NCBI RefSeq assembly: GCF_030164465.1
Contig: NZ_JASNJE010000013.1
Coordinates: forward strand, 48,222 to 112,221
Direction: 5' to 3'
Source: Sedimentitalea xiamensis
GTDB taxonomy: Bacteria; Pseudomonadota; Alphaproteobacteria; Rhodobacterales; Rhodobacteraceae
Length of the DNA: 64,000 nt
Position 1 is the stretch's first letter. The number at the start of each line of letters is the position of its first letter. This document shows, one piece after another, positions 52,624 through 61,009 of this stretch. Below the pieces are notes generated by a model that did not search any database, was not told the origin of the DNA, and saw only the letters and a list, made by a program, of their open reading frames with translations. Made by a program: the position numbers and the translations under genes.

Positions 52624-53357
52624 GCAGTTCTCCAGCGCCGCACCCGGCGTTCCCAGGGTTGCAGCATCGTCCATTCCACCAGCAGCATCACCGCGATGAA
52701 GGACAGCGAATAGATCAGCACGTGCACCACATCGAAAAGCTGGAAATAGAGATGGATCTGAAAGCCTATGCCGCTGGAACGGCCGAGGAATTCGGCGACG
52801 AGAACGATTTTCCAGATCACCGCGACTCCGGACCGCGCGGCCGCCGCCACGAAGGGCGCAAGCTGCGGCATCACCACATGGCGCAGATAGGTTGCGCGCG
52901 GCATCCGGTAGACCTGCGCCATCGCCTTGAGGTCAGGGTCGAGCGCCCGCGCGCCCTCGCGCACGATGGTCGTCACGTTCGGGATCTTGTTGAGCGTCAC
53001 GGCGAGGATCAACGCGGTCTCGTTCAGCCCGACCCAAAGGTAGCAGAGCACGATCAGGACCAGCGCCGGCAGGTTCAGGAACACCACCAGCCACGGATCG
53101 AGCCAGGCATCGACCCTGGGAAACAGCCCCATCACCAGACCCAACGTCACACCGGCGGCCATCGCCAGGGCAAAGGCCCAGAGCACCCGGATCAGGGTCA
53201 TCGCCAGATGGTAGGGCAAGGTGCCCGATGCAAGTTCGGCCCAGAACGGCGACAGGAGCGCGCCAGGCATCGGCAGGACCTCGGGGTCGTTTCCGATCCA
53301 GGCGGCGGCGATCCAGAGCAGAAGCAGCCCGATCAGGGACGCGAGGCGCACGTTCAC
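52620..53357 (-). CDS. ABC transporter permease (NitT/TauT type)
   Basis: A 245-residue BPD-type permease with six TM segments. The EAA loop is visible (EGARALDPDLKAMAQVYRMPRATYLRHVVMPQLAP region, with the Gly near its centre replaced). The GTG at 53357 lies 16 bases behind the binding-protein gene and has GAAGGGGG 11 bases upstream; an upstream ATG would overlap that gene. Partner of the ATPase at 52033. Confidence 0.85.
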   Translation of the reverse strand: MNVRLASLIGLLLLWIAAAWIGNDPEVLPMPGALLSPFWAELASGTLPYHLAMTLIRVLWAFALAMAAGVTLGLVMGLFPRVDAWLDPWLVVFLNLPALVLIVLCYLWVGLNETALILAVTLNKIPNVTTIVREGARALDPDLKAMAQVYRMPRATYLRHVVMPQLAPFVAAAARSGVAVIWKIVLVAEFLGRSSGIGFQIHLYFQLFDVVHVLIYSLSFIAVMLLVEWTMLQPWERRVRRWRTA

Positions 53358-53373
53358 GGATCGTTGGCCCCCT

Positions 53374-54348
53374 TCACCGGGTCCTTGCGAAGACACCGGG
53401 CGGCAGCGTCACCGCCGCGCCGACCAGCGCCTCGCCGCCGAGTTCCGCCATCAGGCGCAACAGCCGGTCCGCGCTGTCCGCATCGACCGGCGCATCCGGC
53501 GGAATGCCGGCGCGGAAATCCTCGCGCAGCGCCGTGAACTGAGCCTCGGTTTGCGCATTCATCCTGTCGCGCAGCGGCTGCCAGGCATCGTCGTCCCGCG
53601 CCAGCAGCGACTTCGACTGCCGCGTCGCCGCATGGAACGCTTCGGCGATGCCGGGATGCGCGGCGAGAAAGCTTTCTTTCATCACGTAGCCCAGAAGCGG
53701 CACATCGGGATCAAGGCCCAAAGCCACGGACGCGTCGGAGACCGAGATCAGCTCGCGCATTCCTTCGGCTTTCATCCGGGCGAGAAAGTGCCAGAAGTTG
53801 ATGGCGCCATCGGTCTCTCCGGCCACCGCGGTCTTGTAGATCAGCGGCGGCGCGCCGTAGACCTGTTCGGTCTCTCCTTCCAGGTCCAGTTCGAATTCCT
53901 GCCGCGCATAGGCCCGCAGGATCAGCCAGCTCTTGTCCAGGGGGCCGCCGGCGATCCCGATCTTCTTTCCGGCCATGTCCGCCAGGGTTCGCGCAGGGCT
54001 GGTGTCGGGCACCACCAGCCCGCCGACCGCCCTGGAATAGGGAATGAACACGTAATCCTTGCCCGCCGCCCGCTGGCGGGCGACCCAGATCCAGTCGACC
54101 ACGGCGGCATCGGCTTCTCCGCCTTCAAAGGCGACCCGCGTCGCGCCATTGTCGGCAAAGGGCAGCACTGTCAGGTCGAATCCGTTCGCGGCGTCGAAAC
54201 CGTTGCGCTCGATCGTGTCGAGTTCCCAGTTGACCGTGCCGATCTGGAGCACCGCAACCCGCACGACGGGTGTCTCGGACCCCGCCGCCGCCACCGACGT
54301 CCAGATCCCGAGAACCAGCGCCGCGACGATGCCGAATACCTGTCTCAC
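53374..54348 (-). CDS. ABC transporter substrate-binding protein (NitT/TauT type)
   Basis: A 324-residue periplasmic protein with a signal peptide (1-22, ending TSVAAAG). The SsuA/ThiY-like fold shows in VRVAVLQIGTVNWELDTIE and GKKIGIAGGPLDKSWLILRAYAR. The ligand is not evident. In other PQQ-alcohol-dehydrogenase loci, ABC systems beside xoxF have been linked to cofactor or lanthanide supply, so such a role is possible here. It is followed by the permease and ATPase, so the importer is complete. Confidence 0.87.
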   Translation of the reverse strand: MRQVFGIVAALVLGIWTSVAAAGSETPVVRVAVLQIGTVNWELDTIERNGFDAANGFDLTVLPFADNGATRVAFEGGEADAAVVDWIWVARQRAAGKDYVFIPYSRAVGGLVVPDTSPARTLADMAGKKIGIAGGPLDKSWLILRAYARQEFELDLEGETEQVYGAPPLIYKTAVAGETDGAINFWHFLARMKAEGMRELISVSDASVALGLDPDVPLLGYVMKESFLAAHPGIAEAFHAATRQSKSLLARDDDAWQPLRDRMNAQTEAQFTALREDFRAGIPPDAPVDADSADRLLRLMAELGGEALVGAAVTLPPGVFARTR

Positions 54349-54375
54349 CTCGACCTCCTGCCTTTCCGGCCCGGA

Positions 54376-55350
54376 TCAGTCCGGGGCCACCACGACGCCC
54401 CAGGGTTGCTGCCCGACCTGCACGGACTTCACCGCCTTCTGGGCGTCGACATCAATGATCGTCACATCGTTGGAGTTGCCGTTTGTCGTGATCAGGTATT
54501 TCTGATCCGGGGTGAACCCCAATTGCCAGACCCTCTGTCCGACGAGAATGTATTTGACCACCTCGTTGGTTGCAACATCGACAACCGCGACCCTGTTGGC
54601 CGGCCCGAGGGCCACGAACAGCCACTTGTTGTCGGCCGTGACCTGCATTCCGACCGGCTGCAACCACTCCGGCTGCACGCCAGCGACCTCGAATCCGATC
54701 TTGGTCAGCAACTGCGGACCGCCATCGGCGTTGGGATCGATGACGCTGACCGTGCCACCGATTTCCGAACTGACGAACAGGCCCGTGCCATCGTCCGTGT
54801 AGACCGCGTAGCGCGGGCGTTGATCGACCAGGATGTTGTGCTTGATCTCGTAATCGGTCGTGTCGATGAAATGCGCCATGTTCGTGGTTTCGGAGGTATT
54901 GATCACGAACCGCGTGTCCGGGCTGATCGCCATGCCTTCCGGTTCGACGCCGACCGGAATTTCCGCGACGATCGTGTGGCTCGCCGTGTCCACCACCGTG
55001 ACGAGATTGTCATCCTCGTTGGCGATGTAGAGCAGGCTGCCGTCGGGATGCATGGTGAACAGTTCCGGGTCGGGACCGGATGGCAGGGTCCAGAGTTCCT
55101 CGTAGGTTTCGGCATCGAAGACCCGCACCGTGTCGTCGTCGGACGCGCAGACGTAAAGATGCTTGCCGTCCGGGCTGATCCCGATTCCGCGCGGGCGGTT
55201 TCCTGCGGGAAATTCCGTCAGAACCTCCCATGTGGCGCTGTCGATCACGGTGATCGTGTTGCCCTTTTCATTGCTGACATAGACCTTGCTGGCAAAGGCG
55301 GGCGACGCCAATGCAAGCCCCAGGGCGGTCAAGGCGGCCAGTTGTTTCAT
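54376..55350 (-). CDS. PQQ-dependent catabolism-associated beta-propeller protein
   Basis: A 324-residue exported protein with a signal peptide (ending ASPAFA) and YVTN-type beta-propeller repeats: VYVSNEKGNTITVID, HLYVCASDDDTVRVFD, LLYIANEDDNLVTVVD and so on, about seven blades. It fits the family found with PQQ alcohol dehydrogenase systems (TIGR03866 type). The ATG at 55350 has GAGGG 8 bases upstream. It starts 8 bases after the next binding-protein gene's stop, so the two are co-expressed. Confidence 0.87.
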   Translation of the reverse strand: MKQLAALTALGLALASPAFASKVYVSNEKGNTITVIDSATWEVLTEFPAGNRPRGIGISPDGKHLYVCASDDDTVRVFDAETYEELWTLPSGPDPELFTMHPDGSLLYIANEDDNLVTVVDTASHTIVAEIPVGVEPEGMAISPDTRFVINTSETTNMAHFIDTTDYEIKHNILVDQRPRYAVYTDDGTGLFVSSEIGGTVSVIDPNADGGPQLLTKIGFEVAGVQPEWLQPVGMQVTADNKWLFVALGPANRVAVVDVATNEVVKYILVGQRVWQLGFTPDQKYLITTNGNSNDVTIIDVDAQKAVKSVQVGQQPWGVVVAPD

Positions 55351-55358
55351 CGCTACCC

Positions 55359-56543
55359 TCATTCTTCAAATGCCATGCAGGCGGATTCCGGTTCGTCGAG
55401 TCCCAGCGTATCCAGCGTCGATCTCTGGTGCAGGTATCCTTCCTGCGGTGACACGCTGACCGTCAACTTGTTGTCGGTCAACAGGACCGGCTGGCGCATC
55501 TGCCCGTTCCAGGGCCGGAAATCGACCGGTCGTCCCTTGAACGCCGCGAGTTCGAACGCGTCGCTCAGGATATAGTCCCGCAGGACGCCGGGATCGTTGC
55601 TGTTGGTGCGGATGACCGCCTCGCCGATCACCCTCAGGGCCAGCCAGACCTGGTAATCCTCTTCCTGGACATAGCGTGTCGCGAGCTTTTCGAAGCGCCG
55701 CTGGAACTGCGTCGCGCCCCAGGCTTCGTGCGCGGCATGAAACGTCACCGGATGCAGGCCGCCGGCGCCCATCACCGGCCGGGGATCCCAGGCGTGAAAC
55801 GGCAGATACAATCCGAAAACGTCAGAGGCGTCGGCGGCGATGATCAGGTCGTGTTCCCTGGCGTTCTGGGTCAGGACCGGGATCTGCCGCTGCACAAGAA
55901 CGTGGCCGGTATCGGTGCGACGCGAACCGCCAGTGTCCTCGAACACGCGGGTTTCGACAATGGTCGCGCCGAACTTGTCGGCAGCGCGCCGATAGGCGTC
56001 CGCGAGCATCCGGTCCGCAGGGTTGGAACCTTCGATAAGAAACCAGCGCCGCCATTGTTTCCACAGCGCGAACTGGGCGACGGCATCCGCCATCATCGCT
56101 TCGCTGGGTGCGACATGCAGGATATTGGCGCGGCATTGGTCGTCGCGCAACGCGGTGTCCCGGGCCGAGGCGTTCAGGATCAGAACGTCGTCGCCCGCCC
56201 GATCCGCCAGCGCGAGAAGATCGCCGGCTTCCGCCATGACCACGATCAGCCGGATTCCGTCGGCGATCATCCGGTCCAGCGCGTCCGGTGCGGACTCGGG
56301 TGTCGCTGCGACGCTTTCGGAAAGGAACTCCATGCCGAGAAACCGTCCGGTTGTCTGGTTGTCCTCGGTCGCCAGGACCGCACCGGCGAACCCCAGATCG
56401 TCGGGGCGCAGATCGTAGCGGGAAATCGGCAGCTGGGACGGATAGTCCACCCGCAGGACACCCGAAACCACTTCGAGCGCCCGGACCGGACCGGCCCCGA
56501 TCAATGCGCAGCCAGCCAACGCCAAAAGGAACCGACCCATCAT
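55359..56543 (-). CDS. PQQ-dependent alcohol dehydrogenase-associated ABC-type binding protein
   Basis: A 394-residue exported protein. A signal peptide (1-22) is followed by a branched-chain amino acid receptor-like fold (VSGVLRVDYPSQLPISRYDLRPDDLGFAGAVLATEDNQTTGRFLG). This matches the binding protein typical of PQQ-alcohol-dehydrogenase clusters (TIGR03863 type). It heads the minus-strand block (binding protein, propeller, TauT-type importer) and is divergent from the SRPBCC gene with a 180-base promoter region. Ligand not known. Confidence 0.85.
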   Translation of the reverse strand: MMGRFLLALAGCALIGAGPVRALEVVSGVLRVDYPSQLPISRYDLRPDDLGFAGAVLATEDNQTTGRFLGMEFLSESVAATPESAPDALDRMIADGIRLIVVMAEAGDLLALADRAGDDVLILNASARDTALRDDQCRANILHVAPSEAMMADAVAQFALWKQWRRWFLIEGSNPADRMLADAYRRAADKFGATIVETRVFEDTGGSRRTDTGHVLVQRQIPVLTQNAREHDLIIAADASDVFGLYLPFHAWDPRPVMGAGGLHPVTFHAAHEAWGATQFQRRFEKLATRYVQEEDYQVWLALRVIGEAVIRTNSNDPGVLRDYILSDAFELAAFKGRPVDFRPWNGQMRQPVLLTDNKLTVSVSPQEGYLHQRSTLDTLGLDEPESACMAFEE

Positions 56544-56723
56544 TTCAGAATGCCTCCCCCCGGTATCTTGCCCCAGACGAGGGCCAGTTCAAAACCGATA
56601 CTTATGGCTCATTGCAGCCGTGCCGTTCCCGCCTAGGATGTATGTGTCCGGAACGCGACGGAGCACATGACGGGGCATCCGGTTTCCCGACTCCGGCAAC
56701 CGGTCAGGCAGTGGGAGGTGCGC

Positions 56724-57260
56724 ATGAGAACCAGCAGACGAATCGCCATTCTTGTCGGGCTCCTCCTCCCCGCCATGGCGTTTGCGCATGGACCGACACG
56801 CCAGAAGGTCACGCTGACCACCGATGTGGCGGCGGCGCCGGAAGAGGTCTGGGCGATCATCGGCAATTTTCAGGACATGAGCTGGCATCCGGCGGTGCAT
56901 TCGACCACCGGCGAAGGCGGCAACGAGATCGAAGCCACCCGCGTCCTGACTCTCGGGGCTGCCGACGGCCCGACGATTTCGGAAGAGCTCTACAAGTTCA
57001 GCGACGAGAAGATGAGCTATTCCTACCGGATCACCGATGTGGCGGTCGAAGTGCTTCCGGTCACGAACTATTCCTCGCACCTGACGGTCAAGCCGCTGGC
57101 CGCAGGCGGGGCGCAGATCGAATGGCGGGGCGCTTTCTACCGTGGCTATCCGAACAACGACCCCCCGCCCGAATTGAATGACGAGGCGGCCGTCGCCGCC
57201 GTCACTGCGGTCTATCAGGCAGGACTGGATGCGCTCGCCGCCCGATTTGCCAGCAACTAG
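56724..57260 (+). CDS. Exported SRPBCC (START-like) family protein
   Basis: A 178-residue protein with a signal peptide (RRIAILVGLLLPAMAFAHG) and a START/PYR-like domain (VTLTTDVAAAPEEVWAIIGNFQDMSWHPAV). Similar periplasmic SRPBCC proteins occur with xoxF genes. GGGAGG lies 6 bases before the ATG at 56724. The last 32 bases overlap the start of the propeller gene, so it heads the three-gene plus-strand operon. A small-molecule or cofactor carrier role is inferred. Confidence 0.82.
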   Translation: MRTSRRIAILVGLLLPAMAFAHGPTRQKVTLTTDVAAAPEEVWAIIGNFQDMSWHPAVHSTTGEGGNEIEATRVLTLGAADGPTISEELYKFSDEKMSYSYRITDVAVEVLPVTNYSSHLTVKPLAAGGAQIEWRGAFYRGYPNNDPPPELNDEAAVAAVTAVYQAGLDALAARFASN

Positions 57261-58209
57261 GTTCAAGACCTTCGTGGTTCTCCCCGCCCTTGTCGCCACT
57301 TCGGTGGCGGCAGGGGACCTTGCCTTCGTGACCAATCAGAACAGCAGCGAACTGAGCATCCTGGACATTGCGGAACGCGCGGAACTCCGGCGCATTCCGA
57401 TTCCGGGCCAGCCCGCAGGCATCGCGGTCCATGCGCCGTCGCAAACCCTTTTCACCGTCAGCCCTGACAGCAAGACCGTGCGCAAGCTGGATGCGGCGAG
57501 CGGCGCGGAACTCGGCCAGGTGGTGCTGGACGGCGGCCCGATCGGCATCGCCGTCGCGCCGTCAGGCGAGCGCATCTTCGTGTCCGACTGGTATAACGCC
57601 CGGATCTGGGTCATCGGATCGGCGGATATGGCGGTTCTGGCAACCCTGACCACGGGCAGCGCCCCGGCGGGCCTGGCCGTTTCCGGCGATGGACGCCTGC
57701 TCGTCTCCGCGGACCGGGATGCGAACCAGGTATCGGTCTTCGATCTCGCCACATTGGGCTTGCGCCACCGGATCGCGGTCGGCCTGCGCCCCTTCGGCAT
57801 CGCCTTCGGACCCGGTGGCCGCGTCTTTGCCGGCAATGTCGGCTCCAATTCGGTGACGGTGCTGGACCCCGAGTCGGGGACCGTCCTGGGCACCGTTCCC
57901 GTGGGGGACCGGCCTTACGGCATCGCCTTTGCCAAGGGGGCGGGATTTGTCACCAACCAGTACAGCGACAACGTGACGGTGTTTGACCTGGCGACTCTGA
58001 CCCCCCTGTCGACCATTCCGGTGGGCGAATACCCGGAAGGCATCGACGTGACAGGCGACGAAGAAACGGTTATCGTTGCGAACTGGTTTTCCAACACGGT
58101 CAGCCTCGTCGACGTGGAGCAGCGGACCGTCGTCGGCGAGATTGAAACCGGCGATGGCCCAAGAGCCTTCGGACGTTTTGTCGCCACGCTTTCTGAAAGG
58201 ATGAATTGA
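57229..58209 (+). CDS. Exported YVTN-family beta-propeller protein
   Basis: About 326 residues. A signal peptide (RFKTFVVLPALVATSVAAG) is followed by about seven YVTN blades (LAFVTNQNSSELSILD, RIFVSDWYNARIWVIG, LLVSADRDANQVSVFD, FVTNQYSDNVTVFD). It is a second, distinct propeller beside the one at 54376. I start at the ATG at 57229 (AGGACTGG upstream), inside the SRPBCC gene. Stop and next start overlap (TGATG). Confidence 0.84.
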   Translation: MRSPPDLPATRFKTFVVLPALVATSVAAGDLAFVTNQNSSELSILDIAERAELRRIPIPGQPAGIAVHAPSQTLFTVSPDSKTVRKLDAASGAELGQVVLDGGPIGIAVAPSGERIFVSDWYNARIWVIGSADMAVLATLTTGSAPAGLAVSGDGRLLVSADRDANQVSVFDLATLGLRHRIAVGLRPFGIAFGPGGRVFAGNVGSNSVTVLDPESGTVLGTVPVGDRPYGIAFAKGAGFVTNQYSDNVTVFDLATLTPLSTIPVGEYPEGIDVTGDEETVIVANWFSNTVSLVDVEQRTVVGEIETGDGPRAFGRFVATLSERMN

Positions 58210-59021
58210 TGCTGAAACGTCCTCTCATCGTCCTCGCAACCGCCACGGCGGGGCTCGCCACATCAGCGCAGGCCAACGACCCGAGCTGGCCGGACCTGCG
58301 CGCGGCGCTTTATGCGGATCAGAGCCTGACCCTGGCAGGGAACGCGATCCGGATCGACACGCCCTATCGCACGCAGGATGACACCCGGACCCGGATCGCC
58401 GCCAGCCTGCGCGCGCCCGAAGGGCAGACGATCCAAAGCGTCACGGTCATTCTGGATGAAAACCCGATGCCGGTTTCCGCCGTCTTCGACCTGCACCAGC
58501 CGCTGCCGCAGTTCGACTTCGAGGCGACGATGCGGGTCAACGGACCGACGCCGGTGCATGTGGTGGCGAGAACCAGCGACAACCGGCTGCTGATGAGCGA
58601 AAGTTTCGTCAAGACCTCGGGCACCGGCGCCTGCGCCGCCCCGCCCGGAACCGACCCCGAGAAGGCGCTCGCCAGTCTTGGCAGGATGCAGCTGGACGTG
58701 ACCGCGCCCGACCTGACCGCCCGGCTGACCCAGGCGGGAACGGAGGCCGCCGGGACGCTGGGCATCGCGATCAGCCATCCCAGCCATTCCGGCATGCAGA
58801 TGGACCAGATATCGCTGCTGTTCATCCCTGCCCGCTATGTCCACACGCTCGACGTGGACATCGACGACACACCCTTCGCGCGGATCACCGGCAGCATCTC
58901 GCTGAGCGAGAACCCGCAGGTCGCGATCTCCATCCCGGCGGCGGCACGGGCGGTCGCCGTGACGATGACGGATACGGATGGCACGGTGTCCCGCGGCCAG
59001 GCATCGGTCGCGGGCTTCTAG
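58209..59021 (+). CDS. Quinoprotein dehydrogenase-associated SoxYZ-like carrier
   Basis: A 270-residue exported protein (signal peptide 1-22). The N-terminal half is SoxY-like (TRIAASLRAPEGQTIQSVTVILDENPMPV) with a single Cys142 in TGACAAPPG, where SoxY carries its substrate cysteine; the C-terminal half (about 155-270) is SoxZ-like (HPSHSGMQMDQISLLFIPARYV). SoxYZ-like fusions of this kind are known only by association with quinoprotein dehydrogenases. Likely a periplasmic carrier; what it carries is unknown. It converges on the CXXCW gene (6-base gap). Confidence 0.86.
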   Translation: MLKRPLIVLATATAGLATSAQANDPSWPDLRAALYADQSLTLAGNAIRIDTPYRTQDDTRTRIAASLRAPEGQTIQSVTVILDENPMPVSAVFDLHQPLPQFDFEATMRVNGPTPVHVVARTSDNRLLMSESFVKTSGTGACAAPPGTDPEKALASLGRMQLDVTAPDLTARLTQAGTEAAGTLGIAISHPSHSGMQMDQISLLFIPARYVHTLDVDIDDTPFARITGSISLSENPQVAISIPAAARAVAVTMTDTDGTVSRGQASVAGF

Positions 59022-59027
59022 CCGGCT

Positions 59028-59570
59028 TCACGGTTCGGGTTCCGGTTCGACCTTTTCGGTCGGATAGTCCAGGAATTCCCACGCATCGGTGCCTTCGGGA
59101 AACCAGTAGACGTTGGTGTAGCCATAGTCCTCGATGGCGCGTTTGGCCGCGTTCCAGGACATCCAGCAATCCGCGAGGCAGAAGAACAGGACCGGCGCAT
59201 CGGCCTGCCCCGCCGTCGCCTTGGCAAGCCCGGCCCTGAAATAGGCATCCGTGACCGCCGCCAGCCCCCCGTATCCGACATTGGGCAGCCAGATCGCGCC
59301 GGGAATGGAATACCTGGGCTTGTCGCGCCAGATCGTCCCTTCCGGAAGACCGGCGGGTTTTGGCGCCCGCGGCAGAACGTCGACAAAGGCCACCGTGCCC
59401 GACTGCCAGAGTTCATGGGCCGTCTGCGCATCCACGACGGTTCCGCCGCGCAGGGTCTCCGGAACCGGGGACCGGTAATCGTCCTGACGATAGTCGGTGG
59501 GTTCGGGAACCGTTTGCGCGGAAACCGGCGCCGGCAGGGTCAGAAGGATGACTGCCAGCGCCCGGATCAA
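59028..59570 (-). CDS. PQQ-dependent catabolism-associated CXXCW rhodanese-like protein
   Basis: A 180-residue exported protein. The signal peptide (1-18) is followed by a rhodanese-like domain with CLADCWMSWN (Cys131, Cys135), the mark of this family found beside PQQ alcohol dehydrogenases. I use the TTG at 59570, whose TTGA overlaps the xoxJ stop and which has GGGAGAGG upstream; no ATG fits a full signal peptide. It is the last gene of the xoxFGJ operon. Role unknown. Confidence 0.85.
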   Translation of the reverse strand: MIRALAVILLTLPAPVSAQTVPEPTDYRQDDYRSPVPETLRGGTVVDAQTAHELWQSGTVAFVDVLPRAPKPAGLPEGTIWRDKPRYSIPGAIWLPNVGYGGLAAVTDAYFRAGLAKATAGQADAPVLFFCLADCWMSWNAAKRAIEDYGYTNVYWFPEGTDAWEFLDYPTEKVEPEPEP

Positions 59571-60415
59571 TTCGCCTCTCCCAGCGGCCCGGTCCCCATG
59601 TCGTTGAGCAGCGGCACCCCCGCCTCTGTCAGGATCGCATCGATCTCCGCCTGGTTCCTGCGGATCAGCGAATTCAGCTTGCGCGCCCAGACCTTTTCGC
59701 CCTGGCGCACGCCCATCGTGATCCGGAAGAACAGGCGCGGCGGCAGCGTTTCCTTGATCAGCGGCGTCACGACAAGATCCGGATAACCGGCCTTGACCAG
59801 CGGGCCGCTGATCGGCCCCCACAAGAGAGCGCCGTCCAGCTCGCCCGCGTTCAGATCGTTCAGCATGTCGAGGATCGGCGATTCGTGCCGGCGATCGACC
59901 ATCAGGTCATAGGGCCGCGCCCCCGCGATCAGGCCGTTGCGCGCCATATGCGTCGCCGGCGGCGATCCGGCCACCACCCCGAGGTGCGTCCCCTTCAGCC
60001 GCGGGTCCGACAGGGTATCCACCCCGTCGATCGGACTGCCCTTGCGCGTTACGAGCGTATAGGCGGAGGTGAAATAGTGATTGGTGTTCAGCACGAGTTC
60101 GTGACCCTGGGCATAGCCGATCACCACGTCGCATTTGTTGTCGCGCAGCGTGTTGCGGATGAACCCGGTCGCCATCGGATACCAGGTATATTCGACCGGC
60201 AGTCCAAGCTGGCCGGCGAACAGATCGGCCAGCCTGTTCTCGTATCCCGTCTCCTGCTTGCTGGACATCGGATCGTTGGCCGGGTCGGCACAGACACGAA
60301 AGGCGGTTTTGGACACCAGGTCCGACGTCTGCGACAGGCCGGTATCCGGCCCGAGAACCCAGAGCGCGGCAGCCAGGATCGGGACGACGGTGCCGCTAGC
60401 TCCCCATGCAGGCAT
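59567..60415 (-). CDS. xoxJ: XoxJ/MoxJ-like periplasmic binding protein
   Basis: A 282-residue exported protein (signal ending TGLSQ) with the extracellular solute-binding family 3 fold (FRVCADPANDPMSSKQETGYENRLADLF). This is the quinoprotein-dehydrogenase-associated MoxJ/XoxJ type, thought to help activate or mature XoxF. The ATG at 60415 overlaps the cytochrome gene by 20 bases and has GAGGCCGAAG upstream, so the genes are coupled. Confidence 0.9.
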   Translation of the reverse strand: MPAWGASGTVVPILAAALWVLGPDTGLSQTSDLVSKTAFRVCADPANDPMSSKQETGYENRLADLFAGQLGLPVEYTWYPMATGFIRNTLRDNKCDVVIGYAQGHELVLNTNHYFTSAYTLVTRKGSPIDGVDTLSDPRLKGTHLGVVAGSPPATHMARNGLIAGARPYDLMVDRRHESPILDMLNDLNAGELDGALLWGPISGPLVKAGYPDLVVTPLIKETLPPRLFFRITMGVRQGEKVWARKLNSLIRRNQAEIDAILTEAGVPLLNDMGTGPLGEAN

Positions 60416-60932
60416 CTTCGGCCTCTCGGACGCTGTCGCTTTTCGCTTCCTTCTGGGCCGGGCGCCCACGCGGCACGGCGTCCATGCCACGGGCCTTGAG
60501 ATAGACATAGATGTCGTCGAGATAACACATGACGTTCGGGTTCTCACCGAAATGAGGCATCACCGAATTCCCCACCTGGCGGCCATTCACGACGACATCA
60601 TAAAAATCGTAGTAGCCCATATGCACCGCCGAATTCTTGATCTTCGGCGCATAGGTCGAACCTTCGCCATCCGGACCGTGGCAGACATGGCATTCCGCAT
60701 GATAGCGGCGAAAGCCGGAAAAGGTCAGCCAATCCACCGTGCCGTCTTCGCCGACATTGTAGGTCGGGATGTCATCTTCGGTGTAGTAGCGCCCATCTTC
60801 GGAATAGGCCACCGGCACATCGGGGTGATCGGCGCCCGGGTCCACCGGCTGGTCGAACCAGTTGGCGGCGAGAACGGTCATTGGCAGGCCGGCCAAGGCG
60901 GCGCTCGCAATGAAACGTGTCAGTATTTTCAT
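60396..60932 (-). CDS. xoxG: c-type cytochrome, electron acceptor of XoxF (four-cysteine type)
   Basis: A 178-residue periplasmic cytochrome c. After the signal peptide (1-23), the heme site is CHVCH (Cys81, Cys84, His85) and the likely distal ligand is Met125 in SVMPHFG. Two further cysteines, Cys136 and Cys175, can form a disulfide, typical of the methanol-related four-Cys cytochrome family. It should accept electrons from XoxF. A strong stem-loop lies in the 77 bases between xoxF and this gene, and AGGGGAG precedes its ATG. Confidence 0.92.
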   Translation of the reverse strand: MKILTRFIASAALAGLPMTVLAANWFDQPVDPGADHPDVPVAYSEDGRYYTEDDIPTYNVGEDGTVDWLTFSGFRRYHAECHVCHGPDGEGSTYAPKIKNSAVHMGYYDFYDVVVNGRQVGNSVMPHFGENPNVMCYLDDIYVYLKARGMDAVPRGRPAQKEAKSDSVREAEDACMGS

Positions 60933-60954
60933 GTCACTCCCCTGTTTTTCGTGA

Positions 60955-60984
60955 TTGGCGCGGCCCGTTGAAGGGCCGCGCCAA
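60955..60984. other. Intercistronic stem-loop between xoxF and xoxG
   Basis: A perfect 12-bp stem, TTGGCGCGGCCC (60955-60966) pairing with GGGCCGCGCCAA (60973-60984), with a 6-base loop. Downstream on the minus strand is an A-rich stretch and no T-run, so read-through into xoxG is expected. It probably protects the 3' end of xoxF mRNA and lowers xoxG relative to xoxF. Confidence 0.8.
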
Positions 60985-61009
60985 CCGGTTTCCCAGTCTG
61001 ATCGACAGA

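Noticed and set aside
53374..54348. Assigning the TauT-type binding protein to taurine or sulfonates
   Set aside because: No sulfonate enzymes are nearby and the context is a methanol dehydrogenase locus; ligand left open.
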